A DNA stretch of 64,000 nt, taken from NCBI GenBank assembly GCA_905182655.1, contig CAJJCN010000057.1:1-64000 (forward strand), in the 5' to 3' direction. A model generated the notes under the pieces. That model searched no databases. It worked only from the letters and a program-made list of their open reading frames with translations, and was not told where the DNA came from. A program made the position numbers and the translations under genes. This document shows positions 38,125-47,901 of the stretch, piece by piece; position 1 is the first letter of the stretch; each line of letters starts with the position of its first letter. The DNA comes from Flammeovirgaceae bacterium UBA4465 (lineage in GTDB: Bacteria > Bacteroidota > Bacteroidia > Cytophagales > Cyclobacteriaceae).

Positions 38125-38528
38125 AATATCTCTTGTAAATGGTTGAGCAAATCAAACTCAACAAGAACTCTATCTACTTCTTCAATACTCAATCCATAAT
38201 GCCCAATGATCTCACGATTACTTCCAACAAGTATTAAAGGATACTTATTAAAATCACCAAAACAATGGTCCTTGGCTATATAAAAGTCATGCGACCACTG
38301 CTTCTCTTCAAGCTGAAGCATCAATCGTTGGAGTTGTGTCTTTTCATCATCAAATACGGCTGTATCCAGTATATATAAAGTGCCCGACCCTATTTCACAA
38401 GTCTCATTAACAATACCTATGGGTGATAATTTAAACTGATTTTGACCAAACGCTTGAAGAAACAGATACCAACTGATTGGTAAACCAAAGACAACAATTA
38501 GAATGAAAAACTTTAAAAATTTCTTCAA
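38121..38528 (-). CDS. Reduced SCO-like protein without copper-binding CxxxC
   Basis: A 135-residue protein with one N-terminal TM (KFFILIVVFGLPISWYLFLQ), sitting where Bacteroidota oxidase clusters usually encode SCO1/SenC. The end PLILVGSNREIIGHYGLSIE then EVDRVLVEFDLL matches the SCO C-terminal pattern (hydrophobic strand, DxxGxIxGYY, EEVDRLxxEI). However, the thioredoxin-fold core with CxxxC is missing: the only two Cys are in NETCEIG and KDHCFGD. At about 60% of normal SCO length it cannot bind copper in the known way. It is tightly packed: 4-bp overlap with DUF420 and no gap to the COX4 gene. It may be a structural remnant or a repurposed subunit. Confidence 0.65.
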   Translation of the reverse strand: MKKFLKFFILIVVFGLPISWYLFLQAFGQNQFKLSPIGIVNETCEIGSGTLYILDTAVFDDEKTQLQRLMLQLEEKQWSHDFYIAKDHCFGDFNKYPLILVGSNREIIGHYGLSIEEVDRVLVEFDLLNHLQEIL

Positions 38529-38855
38529 TTAATAAACTGCTTGATAAATGGCATCCGCTTGGAAGAGTAAAATAAATAATAAGAACGCCACAAATAATAA
38601 TGGAAATAATATCGACATTTTTAGAGATCTTTTCTCATGTCCCAGATGCATAAATTCCGACATGATATAATAGGCTTTGACTATGGTTAACGCTACAAAA
38701 ATAAAAATTCTTAACCATTTATATTCGTGCGGAACCGTGAAGGCGATGGCGAATTCAAATACCGTGATTACAAAAAGATACAAGGTAACTCGCAAAAACA
38801 TTTTTACTTTATCCTTATCTATAGGCTTTACTTCAATAGGTGTATTCTGTTGCAT
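38529..38855 (-). CDS. Cytochrome c oxidase subunit IV (caa3-type)
   Basis: A 108-residue protein with three hydrophobic helices, matching the small caa3 subunit IV family in length and position after subunit III. Recognisable parts are FEFAIAFTVPHEYKW, VKAYYIMSEFMHLGHEKRSL and the last hydrophobic segment. It probably stabilises the oxidase core in the inner membrane. Its stop abuts the SCO-like start. Confidence 0.85.
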   Translation of the reverse strand: MQQNTPIEVKPIDKDKVKMFLRVTLYLFVITVFEFAIAFTVPHEYKWLRIFIFVALTIVKAYYIMSEFMHLGHEKRSLKMSILFPLLFVAFLLFILLFQADAIYQAVY

Positions 38856-38883
38856 GTTTAATTTGTTTTAATATTTTTTAAAG

Positions 38884-39636
38884 TCAAACCAGATAAAAGA
38901 AGGTGAAAACAAATACCCAAACCAAATCGACAAAGTGCCAATAAAGACCAACTTTTTCAATCATTTCGTAATGGCCTGTACGTTCTAGTTTACCAGTAAC
39001 CGCTTGAAAGAACACCATAAAATTTAACATAACACCACTGAAAACGTGAAACCCATGAAAGCCTGTTATGAAGAAAAATAAGGCGGCGAAATTTTGAGGT
39101 CCATATTCATTCATAGTCAGATTTGCCCCACGAAAAAGAGTCCCATCAAGTAATTGCGATCCCGTATCCGTTCCCGTAATAAAATGACTCCACTCCCAAG
39201 CTTGACAACTCAAAAAAGCAATCCCTCCTAACAGCGTCCAAAGCATCCACTTCTCAACCCCTTTACGATCCATTCTTTCACCTGCTTCAACAGCTAAAAC
39301 CATCGTTACACTACTTAAGATTAAGACAAATGTCATGAATCCTACAAAAATCAATGGTAGGTGTACTCCATGAAGGAAAGGAACTGCTTCAAAGACCACC
39401 TCTGGAACAGGCCAATATTCTTGGGAAAAAACAAAATCATCAATAGCGCCTTCAAATGCAGGATGACTGAATCTGATAAGACCGTAAGTAATGAGTAATG
39501 CAGAAAAAGTAAATGCATCCGAAAGCAAGAAAAACCACATCATTAGTTTTCCATAACTTACATTCATAGGTGATACACCACCTCCCCATAAATCTTCCTT
39601 TTCTTCAATTTCTATAGCTGTGCTTGACATAATCAA
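38884..39636 (-). CDS. Cytochrome c oxidase subunit III (first copy, 250 aa)
   Basis: Heme-copper oxidase subunit III. It has seven hydrophobic segments, MMWFFLLSDAFTFSALLITY at the start, SCQAWEWSHFITG, then FFITGFHGFHVFSGVMLNFM and a terminal YWHFVDLVWVFVFTFFYL, the standard subunit III end. An N-terminal soluble stretch of ~25 residues precedes TM1; initiation at the third codon (MSSTA) is possible. It sits 3 bp after a second, shorter subunit-III-like gene, the usual two-copy layout in Bacteroidota ACIII/caa3 clusters. Confidence 0.93.
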   Translation of the reverse strand: MIMSSTAIEIEEKEDLWGGGVSPMNVSYGKLMMWFFLLSDAFTFSALLITYGLIRFSHPAFEGAIDDFVFSQEYWPVPEVVFEAVPFLHGVHLPLIFVGFMTFVLILSSVTMVLAVEAGERMDRKGVEKWMLWTLLGGIAFLSCQAWEWSHFITGTDTGSQLLDGTLFRGANLTMNEYGPQNFAALFFFITGFHGFHVFSGVMLNFMVFFQAVTGKLERTGHYEMIEKVGLYWHFVDLVWVFVFTFFYLV

Positions 39637-39639
39637 TGA

Positions 39640-40224
39640 TTAATTGTTCATTACTAAAAAAAGGTACAAATAAATCCATAGTCCACCAAGGAAATGCCAG
39701 TAGGTTGTACACATTTCAATGGCCAACATACTTTTAGAATGGACTTTGTAACTCATAGTATCTAAAAAAACTACTAATAGGAATACCAAGCCCCCTATCA
39801 GATGAGCCAAATGTAGTCCTGAAAATATATACACAAAAGAACCCGAGGGGTTACCTACTAAAAAAACATCTTGAGCAACTAGTTTGGTCCATGACAAATA
39901 TTGCATATAAAAAAAGACTATGGCTATCCCTGCAGTCACTGTAATACCCATCTTGACTGCATTCAGTGAGTTGTTCTTTGCTTTCAAATAAGTCCAATGC
40001 ATTGCCACACTACTTAAGACGAGCACTAGGGTAGAATACAAAAACATGTCAGGCATATCAAACTGCAACCACCTACCATCGGATTTTTTTACAATATAAG
40101 CACTTGTCAAACCTGCAAAAAGCATACAAATAGAGACGATGAAAAGCCATAAAGCAAATTTCTTTGCATTGACTGATTTTATTTTAATATTTCTATTTGC
40201 GAAAATAACCGCTGTATTTTCCAT
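39640..40224 (-). CDS. Cytochrome c oxidase subunit III-like protein (second copy, 194 aa)
   Basis: A 194-residue, five-TM member of the subunit III family. KKFALWLFIVSICMLFAGLT at the start, FSGLHLAHLIGGLVFLLVVF and the end MCTTYWHFLGGLWIYLYLFL show the family pattern (YWHF-x-x-x-W). It is shorter than the neighbouring 250-aa copy, lacking the first two helices. Start and stop overlap by one base with ctaB (TAATG type), implying coupled translation. Confidence 0.9.
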   Translation of the reverse strand: MENTAVIFANRNIKIKSVNAKKFALWLFIVSICMLFAGLTSAYIVKKSDGRWLQFDMPDMFLYSTLVLVLSSVAMHWTYLKAKNNSLNAVKMGITVTAGIAIVFFYMQYLSWTKLVAQDVFLVGNPSGSFVYIFSGLHLAHLIGGLVFLLVVFLDTMSYKVHSKSMLAIEMCTTYWHFLGGLWIYLYLFLVMNN

Positions 40225-41114
40225 TATAATTTATCGAATAAATATGATATCTGAACTATAGGGAGATAAATAAACGAACCAAACATGATTCTTAAAGCTG
40301 ATTTATGGGAATTATCTTTCATTAATTGAAAGGTCTGTCCCAAAAATAAAGCGCCACAACAAGTAGCTACAATACCACTATTTAAGCCCGTCAAACCAAA
40401 ATAACTCGGGAGTAAACCCAAAGGCAATAGGAAAAGCGTGTAAACCATGATATTAATGGCCGTGTTCAGATCTTTTTTGCCCCCACCCGGTAATAACTTA
40501 AAACCAGCTTTCTTATAATCATCGTCTGACACCCAAGCAATGGCCCAAAAATGGGGGAACTGCCAAATGAACTGGATACCAAAAATAATCCAGGCTTCAT
40601 AAGTAAGCGTACCCGTTGCGGCAACCCATCCTATTAAAGGGGGCAATGCACCAGGAATGGCTCCAACAAACACAGCTACGGGGCCTACCCTTTTTAAGGG
40701 GGTATACACAAAGGCATAAATAATCAAAGAGCTTGTAGCTAGTAGCGCCGCGAACACATTAGTACAATAAGCCACCATAATAATCCCGACAACAAATACT
40801 ACTACGCTATATATACTCGCTTCTAAATGACTTATTTTAGACGTAGGTATCGGACGTCCAGAAGTTCGCTTCATTAAGGTGTCCAAATTCCGCTCAATGA
40901 CTTGATTAATAGTCACTGCAGAACCTGAAATAAGGAATGAACCCACACTGAGCATCAATAAAAGAAATAGATCAGGCGTACCTTCAGCGCCTAACAAGAA
41001 ACCAAATGCCGCAGAAAATGCGACAAGAAAGGATAATCTTGGCTTCAATAAATCATAGTAAGCCTTAAGCTTAATAGCTACTGAACCTACATTGCTTAGT
41101 TCTAAATTATTCAT
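40224..41114 (-). CDS. ctaB: Protoheme IX farnesyltransferase (heme O synthase)
   Basis: UbiA-family prenyltransferase making heme O from heme B for the oxidase. The first Asp-rich region is NQVIERNLDTLMKRTSGRPI and the second WVSDDDYKKAGFKLLPGG; eight or nine membrane helices are present. The 296-residue length is normal. It is embedded between coxA and the subunit III genes, so the heme supply is co-transcribed with the enzyme that needs it. No heme A synthase (ctaA) gene is in the window. Confidence 0.95.
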   Translation of the reverse strand: MNNLELSNVGSVAIKLKAYYDLLKPRLSFLVAFSAAFGFLLGAEGTPDLFLLLMLSVGSFLISGSAVTINQVIERNLDTLMKRTSGRPIPTSKISHLEASIYSVVVFVVGIIMVAYCTNVFAALLATSSLIIYAFVYTPLKRVGPVAVFVGAIPGALPPLIGWVAATGTLTYEAWIIFGIQFIWQFPHFWAIAWVSDDDYKKAGFKLLPGGGKKDLNTAINIMVYTLFLLPLGLLPSYFGLTGLNSGIVATCCGALFLGQTFQLMKDNSHKSALRIMFGSFIYLPIVQISYLFDKL

Positions 41115-41134
41115 TGTTGATTTTAACTAAAGTG

Positions 41135-42985
41135 TTAAGAAGCAGATTGCTCCTTTTTACTCTCTTCGTTCTCAAAATCTGTGTTCGATTCTTTGGTCTG
41201 GTGATAAGGTACTGTTTGTGGGATAAAATCATCCTTCGCTCCTGGCTTAGAATAATCATATGGCCACCTATAAACCTTTGGGATATCACCAGGCCAATTA
41301 CCATGCTCAGGTATCCGTGGCGTTGTCCATTCTAATGTATTGGAATTCCATGGATTGGATGGTGCTTTTTTACCCTTAAAAATATTATAGAAAAAGTTAA
41401 ATAGGAAGATGAACTGAGCACCAAAGGTAATGATCGCTGCCACCGTTACAAATGAGTTTAAATCTACAAATGAACTAAATGCATCAAAATTAGTGAATGA
41501 ATAATACCTTCTTGGGAAGCCCGCAATACCTATATAATGTAATGGGAAGAACACAAGATACACCCCTACAAAAGTCAGCCAAAAATGGATATAGCCTAAC
41601 TTTTCATCCATCATCCTACCAAACATTTTAGGGAACCAATGATAAACCCCCGCAAGCAAGCCAAAGAAAGCTGCACTTCCCATGACTAGATGAAAATGTG
41701 CTACTACGAAGTAAGTATCATGCAAATTGATGTCAATCGCAGCGTTACCAAGGAAAAGACCCGTTAACCCTCCTGATATAAAGAATGATACTAATCCAAT
41801 CGAAAACAACATAGCAGGTGTGAAAACAAGATTACCCTTCCATAAGGTAGTAATGTAATTAAAAGCTTTGACTGCAGATGGAATGGCAATGATCAAGGTA
41901 AGGAACATAAAAATAGAGCCCAAAAACGGATTCATTCCCGTAATAAACATGTGATGCGCCCATACAATGAAGGATAAAAATGCAATCGCTAAAATGGAAC
42001 CTATCATTGCGGTATATCCAAAAATAGGCTTTCTCGAGTTGGTTGAGATCACTTCGGATGTGATACCTAATGCAGGTAAAATCACTATATAAACCTCCGG
42101 GTGACCTAAAAACCAAAATAGGTGTTGGAATAGAATAGGACTACCTCCTAAGTTTGGAAGCGCCTCTCCTCCAATAAATATTTCTGAAAGGTAAAAACTT
42201 GTACCAAAAGATCGGTCAAACACGAGTAACAGGACACAAGCAACCAATACAGGAAAGGACAATAGGCCTAAAATAGCTGTGATAAAGAAAGCCCAGATCG
42301 TCAAAGGCATCCTTCGGAACGTCATGCCTTCAGTTCTTAAATTTATGACAGTAGTTATGTAATTGATTCCTCCCAATAAAGTCGAGGCAATAAAGAAAAC
42401 CATAGATACCAACCAGAGGGTCATTCCCATTCCTGATCCACTCATGGCCTGTGGTAAGGCACTTAAAGGAGGATATATCGTCCATCCACCACTTGCAGGT
42501 CCCGTGGATAAAAACATAGATATGAACATGATCACACTAGAAAGGAAGAAGAACCAATAAGATAGAAGATTCATAAAACCTGAGGCCATATCACGGGCTC
42601 CGAGCTGAAGAGGAATCAAATAGTTACTAAAAGTTCCACTTAAACCTGCTGTAAGAACAAAGAAAACCATGATCGTTCCGTGCATGGTAATCATGGCCAA
42701 ATAGAATTCTGGATCTAGTTTACCCGAGTTAGAAATCCAATCCCCTAAAAAAGGCTGAAGGAAACCCATATCCATATCAGGGAACCCTAGCTGCAAACGG
42801 AAAATAACTGAAAGCCCGCCCCCTAGAATCGCCCAAAAAATACCTGTGATCAAAAACTGTTTGGCAATCGTTTTGTGATCTGTTGAAAAAATATACTTAA
42901 AAATAAAACTTTGCTCATGATGTTCTTCATTATGATCATCATCATGAACCAACTCGTCTGTAACTTGAATATCTGTAATCGACAT
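41135..42985 (-). CDS. coxA: Cytochrome c oxidase subunit I
   Basis: Catalytic subunit of an aa3/caa3-type oxidase reducing O2 to water and pumping protons. Motifs are the low-spin heme His region ITMHGTIMVFF, the CuB and Tyr-His crosslink region FWFLGHPEVYIVILPALG, WAHHMFITGM and the heme ligand pair in LHDTYFVVAHFHLVMGS. The HPEVY motif and its Tyr mark an A-type oxidase. At 616 residues it has soluble extensions at both ends: a His-rich start (HDDDHNEEHHEQ) and an acidic tail. Confidence 0.97.
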   Translation of the reverse strand: MSITDIQVTDELVHDDDHNEEHHEQSFIFKYIFSTDHKTIAKQFLITGIFWAILGGGLSVIFRLQLGFPDMDMGFLQPFLGDWISNSGKLDPEFYLAMITMHGTIMVFFVLTAGLSGTFSNYLIPLQLGARDMASGFMNLLSYWFFFLSSVIMFISMFLSTGPASGGWTIYPPLSALPQAMSGSGMGMTLWLVSMVFFIASTLLGGINYITTVINLRTEGMTFRRMPLTIWAFFITAILGLLSFPVLVACVLLLVFDRSFGTSFYLSEIFIGGEALPNLGGSPILFQHLFWFLGHPEVYIVILPALGITSEVISTNSRKPIFGYTAMIGSILAIAFLSFIVWAHHMFITGMNPFLGSIFMFLTLIIAIPSAVKAFNYITTLWKGNLVFTPAMLFSIGLVSFFISGGLTGLFLGNAAIDINLHDTYFVVAHFHLVMGSAAFFGLLAGVYHWFPKMFGRMMDEKLGYIHFWLTFVGVYLVFFPLHYIGIAGFPRRYYSFTNFDAFSSFVDLNSFVTVAAIITFGAQFIFLFNFFYNIFKGKKAPSNPWNSNTLEWTTPRIPEHGNWPGDIPKVYRWPYDYSKPGAKDDFIPQTVPYHQTKESNTDFENEESKKEQSAS

Positions 42986-42992
42986 AATTTAA

Positions 42993-44078
42993 TTATTTGG
43001 AACCACTAATTGTTAAACCGTTCGGGGCATCTAAATCTGAAGGATTTTCTATCCCTGCCACAATACTCGCCGCTTCTCTTAATTTCGCAGGTACTTCTGT
43101 GAGGTAATCTGCATTTTGTTTTAACCAAGGCTCTTGGGACTTAAACCATTCCTTATAATCCTCTAACTCATCAACCACAATGATATATCTCATAGCAAAA
43201 TGGCCTTGCCCACATATTTTATTACATACAAGTTCGTATTGAAAATCGGGGTTTTTAGTTTCTGCACGCATCTCTTCGGTAGTTTTTGTGGGTTCAAACC
43301 AGAACTGCGTAGGCATACCCGGTACCGCATTCATTTGTAAACGAAAATGAGGTTGGTACACACTGTGGATCACATCTCGCGCTCGTATATTAAAACGGAC
43401 AGGTTTTCCTTTAGGAACGTGGATTTCTCTAGGAATAAAATCATCAAAGGAAGCTCGATCAGAGAAATCAATGCCCATTTGATTGGTAGCATCAATCTTT
43501 AAATAATCATAGTCTCCTAAAACGTTGTCTGCTCCTGGATATCTCACCGACCAGGCGTATTGATATCCCATAATTTCAATTACTTCCGAACCTTCTGGCG
43601 ATTCTCTTGTAATATCCATCCAGGCTTTCCATCCTGTAAAAACAAGAGCTGCAAGTACAATAGCAGGAATGATGGTCCAAATCATTTCTAATTTATTGTT
43701 GTGCGGATAGAAATAGGCCACTTGATTTTCACGGTGCTGATATTTCCACGAAAAACCAAAAAGAAAGATGTGGGTAACAATGAATACAACACCCGTAATG
43801 GCCATCGTCCACCAGAATAGCGTATCAGTAATGACACCATGCTTAGAAGCCACTGGTAGCACAAAATCGTCTTCTAAACCTCCGAAGGAATAATAAAAAC
43901 CACCGATTAAACCCGCAATTAGAAATAATAGCAATAAGTTGGCTTGCAGTCCGTTTGAAGAAGGAATTTTAGTACTTGAATCTCCTTTGATCACATCAAC
44001 AAGAGATGATACCCTAAATATGGCAAACAATATTACCAAAATGAGAATTGCGGCGATGATTATAATTGTATTCAACAT
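42993..44078 (-). CDS. coxB: Cytochrome c oxidase subunit II (CuA)
   Basis: Electron-entry subunit. A 361-residue protein with an N-terminal helix, a second TM near 45-65, the COX2 TM hairpin (WWTMAITGVVFIVTHIFLFG, LEMIWTIIPAIVLAALVFTG) and a periplasmic cupredoxin domain. The CuA site is intact: HSVYQPHFRLQMNAVPG and CNKICGQGHFAM supply two Cys, two His and Met. There is no fused cytochrome c domain. The extra N-terminal TM pair is longer than in E. coli-type subunits. It lies 15 bp after actF. Confidence 0.96.
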   Translation of the reverse strand: MLNTIIIIAAILILVILFAIFRVSSLVDVIKGDSSTKIPSSNGLQANLLLLFLIAGLIGGFYYSFGGLEDDFVLPVASKHGVITDTLFWWTMAITGVVFIVTHIFLFGFSWKYQHRENQVAYFYPHNNKLEMIWTIIPAIVLAALVFTGWKAWMDITRESPEGSEVIEIMGYQYAWSVRYPGADNVLGDYDYLKIDATNQMGIDFSDRASFDDFIPREIHVPKGKPVRFNIRARDVIHSVYQPHFRLQMNAVPGMPTQFWFEPTKTTEEMRAETKNPDFQYELVCNKICGQGHFAMRYIIVVDELEDYKEWFKSQEPWLKQNADYLTEVPAKLREAASIVAGIENPSDLDAPNGLTISGSK

Positions 44079-44093
44079 AGAATTGTTTATAAT

Positions 44094-45380
44094 TTATAGT
44101 ACGTGGTGGTGTAAACTTTCATCCAACATAGGATCGTTTTTAGCAAATAACGGTGCTTTCGAGAGGCTATTTAATACCACATATAAAAAGGCACCACCAT
44201 AAATCAACATGGTCCCAAATTCTACTAATCCGTAACCTCCATTTTCTTTTAACGTACCTGGAGTAATCATTAAATAAAAATCAATCCAGTGCCCAAAAAT
44301 AACAATCGGGGTAACCACTTTTAAAATGGCCGTGTGACGCTTTGCATCTCTTGGCATTAGCAATAAGAAGGGCAATACAAAATTTAAAAACAAGTTCACA
44401 AAGAAAATAATTCCATATTGATCATTATTCCATCTTTCAACAAAATATATGGTTTCTTCAGGAATATTGGCATAATATATTAACAGAAACTGCGAGAACC
44501 ATATATAGGCCCAAAATACAGAGAACGCAAATACAAATTTTCCGATATCGTGTAGATGATTTTCATTAACAATTGAAAGTAAGCCTTTCTCTTTTAAGTG
44601 AATCGTAATAAAAGTGATTAACGCGAGGGTAGTTACCCACCAACTGGCGAAAACATACCAGCCAAACATGGTACTGAACCAATGCGTATCAATAGACATC
44701 ACCCAATCCCATGCGGCTATGGAAGAGGTAACAGCAAAAATAATTAAAAATACCGCCGATAGCTTTCTCATATTGTACCAAGAGGCAGTACCTCCTTCTA
44801 AATCTTCTTGAAAAGCTAACTTTCTCAGTTTAGTAAATAAATAATACCACAAACCAAAGAAGAATAACATTCTGGCTATAAAAAATACAGGGGTCGATGG
44901 GTGTTCACTTAAAGGCCAAAAGAAATAAGCTTTTTTGGCATTGATAATACTATCAAATTCATGTGAAGTAGTATCATATAAATCGTGATGTGTCCAATGG
45001 AAAAGGTCATGCCCAAATACAAAAAAACTGACCAGCATAAGGATCCCTGCGATGGGTAACCAGCTACCAAAGGCTAAGGGAATTCTTTTTATTCCTGCAG
45101 ACCAACCTGCTTGTGCCGCATATTGTAGTGCAAAAAAGAACACCCCTACAATTGCAATTCCTGTAAAATAAATATTGTTGATCCAGATATCAACGCCTAA
45201 ACGATTGACCCAACTAAAAGCATGTCCACCTTCGTGAGCACCTTCCTCATGATGCCCGCCCATATTCATTAAGACAATACCTAGAACCGTAAGGAAAATT
45301 CCAATCCCTATCGTAATTAAGAGGTTCTTTTTGGCTTTCGCCGAAAAATCATATTTTTCTTCTACCGTGGTCATAGACAT
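44094..45380 (-). CDS. actF: Alternative complex III subunit ActF
   Basis: A 428-residue polytopic quinol:cytochrome c/HiPIP oxidoreductase subunit. About ten membrane helices are present, a compact relative of the NrfD-like ActC. Visible features are the His-rich MGGHHEEGAHEGGHAF loop, a typical SIDTHWFSTMFGWYVFASWW and the helix VLPFLLLMPRDAKRH. The residue pattern and position (last ACIII gene before coxB) identify it. It ends 15 bp before coxB, joining complex III and oxidase genes in a single cluster. Confidence 0.93.
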   Translation of the reverse strand: MSMTTVEEKYDFSAKAKKNLLITIGIGIFLTVLGIVLMNMGGHHEEGAHEGGHAFSWVNRLGVDIWINNIYFTGIAIVGVFFFALQYAAQAGWSAGIKRIPLAFGSWLPIAGILMLVSFFVFGHDLFHWTHHDLYDTTSHEFDSIINAKKAYFFWPLSEHPSTPVFFIARMLFFFGLWYYLFTKLRKLAFQEDLEGGTASWYNMRKLSAVFLIIFAVTSSIAAWDWVMSIDTHWFSTMFGWYVFASWWVTTLALITFITIHLKEKGLLSIVNENHLHDIGKFVFAFSVFWAYIWFSQFLLIYYANIPEETIYFVERWNNDQYGIIFFVNLFLNFVLPFLLLMPRDAKRHTAILKVVTPIVIFGHWIDFYLMITPGTLKENGGYGLVEFGTMLIYGGAFLYVVLNSLSKAPLFAKNDPMLDESLHHHVL

Positions 45381-45386
45381 GCGAAT

Positions 45387-45995
45387 TTATTGCTGTAAAA
45401 CTTTAACATACATAGCGATCTTCCAACGCTCCTCTGGACTTATTTGGGAAGCATGCGAACCCATTCTTCCCTTGCCATGTGTAATGACTTGGTAAATATG
45501 TCCCGTTCCCTTATCTACTACTGAAGCAGAAGTATATGCCGTAACCCCTTTATACACCTTACCTACTTTACCATCACCCATGCCTTTGGCACCATGACAG
45601 TGACTACAAAAGCGGGTATACAAAGCTTTACCATCTGCGAGAATGGCTTTGGTTGAATCTAATGGATTCTCTAATAATAAATCTGCGGCAGCATAGTCAT
45701 CGGGAGCAAATGTGGGGGTTAAATATTGACCTCTTTTGACCGTACCCTTCACCGGCTCCCTCATGGTCATATTGAATGAATTGTAAGGGTTTGAGTTGTA
45801 GAATTCAGCAGGAACATCTTCTCCATTTGAGCTGACCCATCTACCCGCTTCTTTATCGATGATCTGGCTCAATGGTTCATAAGGTATTGAATGATACATC
45901 TGCGGTGAGAATTCAACACCGGGATTATCGGGTCCAGCTGCACACGAGAACATGAACAGCGCTATGACGGTTGTATAAATAGTATTTATTTTCAT
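45387..45995 (-). CDS. actE: Alternative complex III subunit ActE, monoheme cytochrome c lipoprotein
   Basis: A cytochrome c subunit of ACIII. It has one heme site in YTRFCSHCHGAKGMGDG and a candidate axial Met in GRMGSHASQISPEERW. The N-terminus is a lipoprotein signal with lipobox-like LFMFSCAAG. I prefer the start at 45995 (MKINTIYTT) because it lies directly after the actD stop and gives a standard signal; the track start at 46010 adds five residues and overlaps actD by 14 bp. It probably passes electrons from ActA/ActB towards the oxidase. Confidence 0.9.
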   Translation of the reverse strand: MKINTIYTTVIALFMFSCAAGPDNPGVEFSPQMYHSIPYEPLSQIIDKEAGRWVSSNGEDVPAEFYNSNPYNSFNMTMREPVKGTVKRGQYLTPTFAPDDYAAADLLLENPLDSTKAILADGKALYTRFCSHCHGAKGMGDGKVGKVYKGVTAYTSASVVDKGTGHIYQVITHGKGRMGSHASQISPEERWKIAMYVKVLQQ

Positions 45996-45996
45996 T

Positions 45997-46530
45997 TTAA
46001 GCCTCATCAAAGGTTTTCTGATTTACTTCACTTGCACCATTATCTTTCAAAATTTGATCAATTTTAGCAACATCGATTTTGTTTTGATCTAAATCAATGG
46101 CCATGACATGCTTATCATCAGTAATCCTTAAATCAAAAATTCTTGGTTTTGCCCAGGGCTTTAAATCACTTATTATGAAGAACGTAAAACACATGCCATA
46201 AGCAGCTAATAAGACCGTTAACTCAAATATTACGGGCACAAATGAAGGATACGGAATAAAATCTTTACCTCCTATAATCATCGGCCAATCAACACCCATC
46301 ATACCTACTTGCATGACTAATGCCAGAGAAGTACCTAGTACACCAAACAAGAAGGCGACAATGGATAATTTAGATCGTTTGTATCCCAACACATCATCAA
46401 TGCCGTGAACGGGAAAAGGGCTATACACCTCATGTATTTTGACTCCGGCGGTTCTAATGGTTTTTATTGCGCTTAAAAGAATATCTTCATCCTCGTATAC
46501 ACCTAAAATAAATTTTGTATTTGACATCAC
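45997..46530 (-). CDS. actD: Alternative complex III subunit ActD (DUF3341)
   Basis: A 177-residue membrane protein of the DUF3341 family. It has a small N-terminal ferredoxin-like soluble region ([36 protein letters not shown]), two TMs separated by [20 protein letters not shown] and a C-terminal soluble tail. It is a structural ACIII subunit. It overlaps actC by 4 bp. Confidence 0.93.
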   Translation of the reverse strand: MMSNTKFILGVYEDEDILLSAIKTIRTAGVKIHEVYSPFPVHGIDDVLGYKRSKLSIVAFLFGVLGTSLALVMQVGMMGVDWPMIIGGKDFIPYPSFVPVIFELTVLLAAYGMCFTFFIISDLKPWAKPRIFDLRITDDKHVMAIDLDQNKIDVAKIDQILKDNGASEVNQKTFDEA

Positions 46531-47891
46531 TTAGCTTTTTCTCCTGTTGTCTTTATAATACTCTTTACTTCAGCCATATTGATCACGGGAAAGAACTTCG
46601 CAAACAAAAAGAAACAAGTAAAAAATAACCCAAACGTAAATACATATACTCCCACATCAACAAAAGTTGGATAAAACATAGCCCAACTAGAGGGAAGAAA
46701 ATCTCGATGCAAAGAAGTCACGATAATTACAAATCGTTCAAACCACATGCCAATATTCACAACAATAGATAACACAAATGTGGCAGCAATGTTGGTCCTA
46801 ATCTTCTTGAACCAAAATAATTGGGGTGAAACCACATTACAGGTCATCATCGCAGCATATGCCCACCAATAAGGTCCCGTCGCTCTATTTAAAAACGCAT
46901 ATTGCTCTGCTTCTACTCCTGAATACCAAGCAATGAATAATTCTGTTAAATAGGCCACTCCTACTATAGACCCAGTGATGATAATGACAATATTCATCAT
47001 CTCAAGATGCTGTATGGTAATGTAATCTTCGAGCTTATATACCTTTCTAGTAACGATCATGAGCGTCAAAACCATTGCAAATCCCGAGAATATTGCTCCC
47101 GCTACAAAATAGGGTGGAAATATTGTAGTATGCCAACCAGGAATCACCGAAGTTGCAAAATCCATAGAGACAATCGTGTGCACTGAAAGCACCAATGGCG
47201 TGGCTAAGCCTGCCAAAACCAAGGCAACTGTTTCATACCTACTCCAGGTCTTCGCAGCGCCATCCCAACCAAAACTTAAGGCGCCATAAATAGATTTAGA
47301 AATTTTATTCTTGGCACGATCTCTTATCGTTGCAAAATCAGGAATTAAACCGATGTACCAAAAAATTAATGATACGAGGAAGTAAGTGGAAATAGCAAAA
47401 ACATCCCATAAAAGGGGAGAATTAAAGTTAACCCAAAGTGATCCAAAGGTATTGGGTAAGGGAAACATCCAATAAATAGCTAACCAAGGCCTTCCTGTAT
47501 GTAAAATAGGAAATTGCAAAGCACAGATAACTGCGAAAATAGTCATGGCTTCAGCAGCCCTATTGATCGACATCCTCCAACGTTGTCTAAACAATAACAA
47601 AATAGCCGAAATCAACGTACCCGCATGACCAATACCTACCCACCACACAAAGTTAGTGATGTCCCAGGCCCAACCAACAGTTTTATTTAGGCCCCACATA
47701 CCTATGCCTTCCCACAAGAGCAAGAACACGGTGTAGGCACCTACTGCAAGAAGACCTAGTGAAATGGTCATGGCCAACATCCATAATTTGGTTGGTTTTT
47801 CCTCAACACGTCTAGAAATATCTTCGGTTACATCGTGGACTGTTTTTCCACCCGTTATTAAAGGTTCTCTAATTACTGATTCTGAACTCAT
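46527..47891 (-). CDS. actC: Alternative complex III subunit ActC (NrfD-like)
   Basis: A 454-residue polytopic quinol-interacting subunit of the NrfD/PsrC family with about ten TMs. Typical features are [20 protein letters not shown], the [20 protein letters not shown] loop, [20 protein letters not shown] with [19 protein letters not shown], and [19 protein letters not shown]. The quinol site is expected on the periplasmic side beside ActB's iron-sulfur domain. It is coupled to actD by a 4-bp overlap and lies 10 bp after actB. Confidence 0.95.
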   Translation of the reverse strand: MSSESVIREPLITGGKTVHDVTEDISRRVEEKPTKLWMLAMTISLGLLAVGAYTVFLLLWEGIGMWGLNKTVGWAWDITNFVWWVGIGHAGTLISAILLLFRQRWRMSINRAAEAMTIFAVICALQFPILHTGRPWLAIYWMFPLPNTFGSLWVNFNSPLLWDVFAISTYFLVSLIFWYIGLIPDFATIRDRAKNKISKSIYGALSFGWDGAAKTWSRYETVALVLAGLATPLVLSVHTIVSMDFATSVIPGWHTTIFPPYFVAGAIFSGFAMVLTLMIVTRKVYKLEDYITIQHLEMMNIVIIITGSIVGVAYLTELFIAWYSGVEAEQYAFLNRATGPYWWAYAAMMTCNVVSPQLFWFKKIRTNIAATFVLSIVVNIGMWFERFVIIVTSLHRDFLPSSWAMFYPTFVDVGVYVFTFGLFFTCFFLFAKFFPVINMAEVKSIIKTTGEKAK

Positions 47892-47901
47892 ATTCTAATC
47901 T

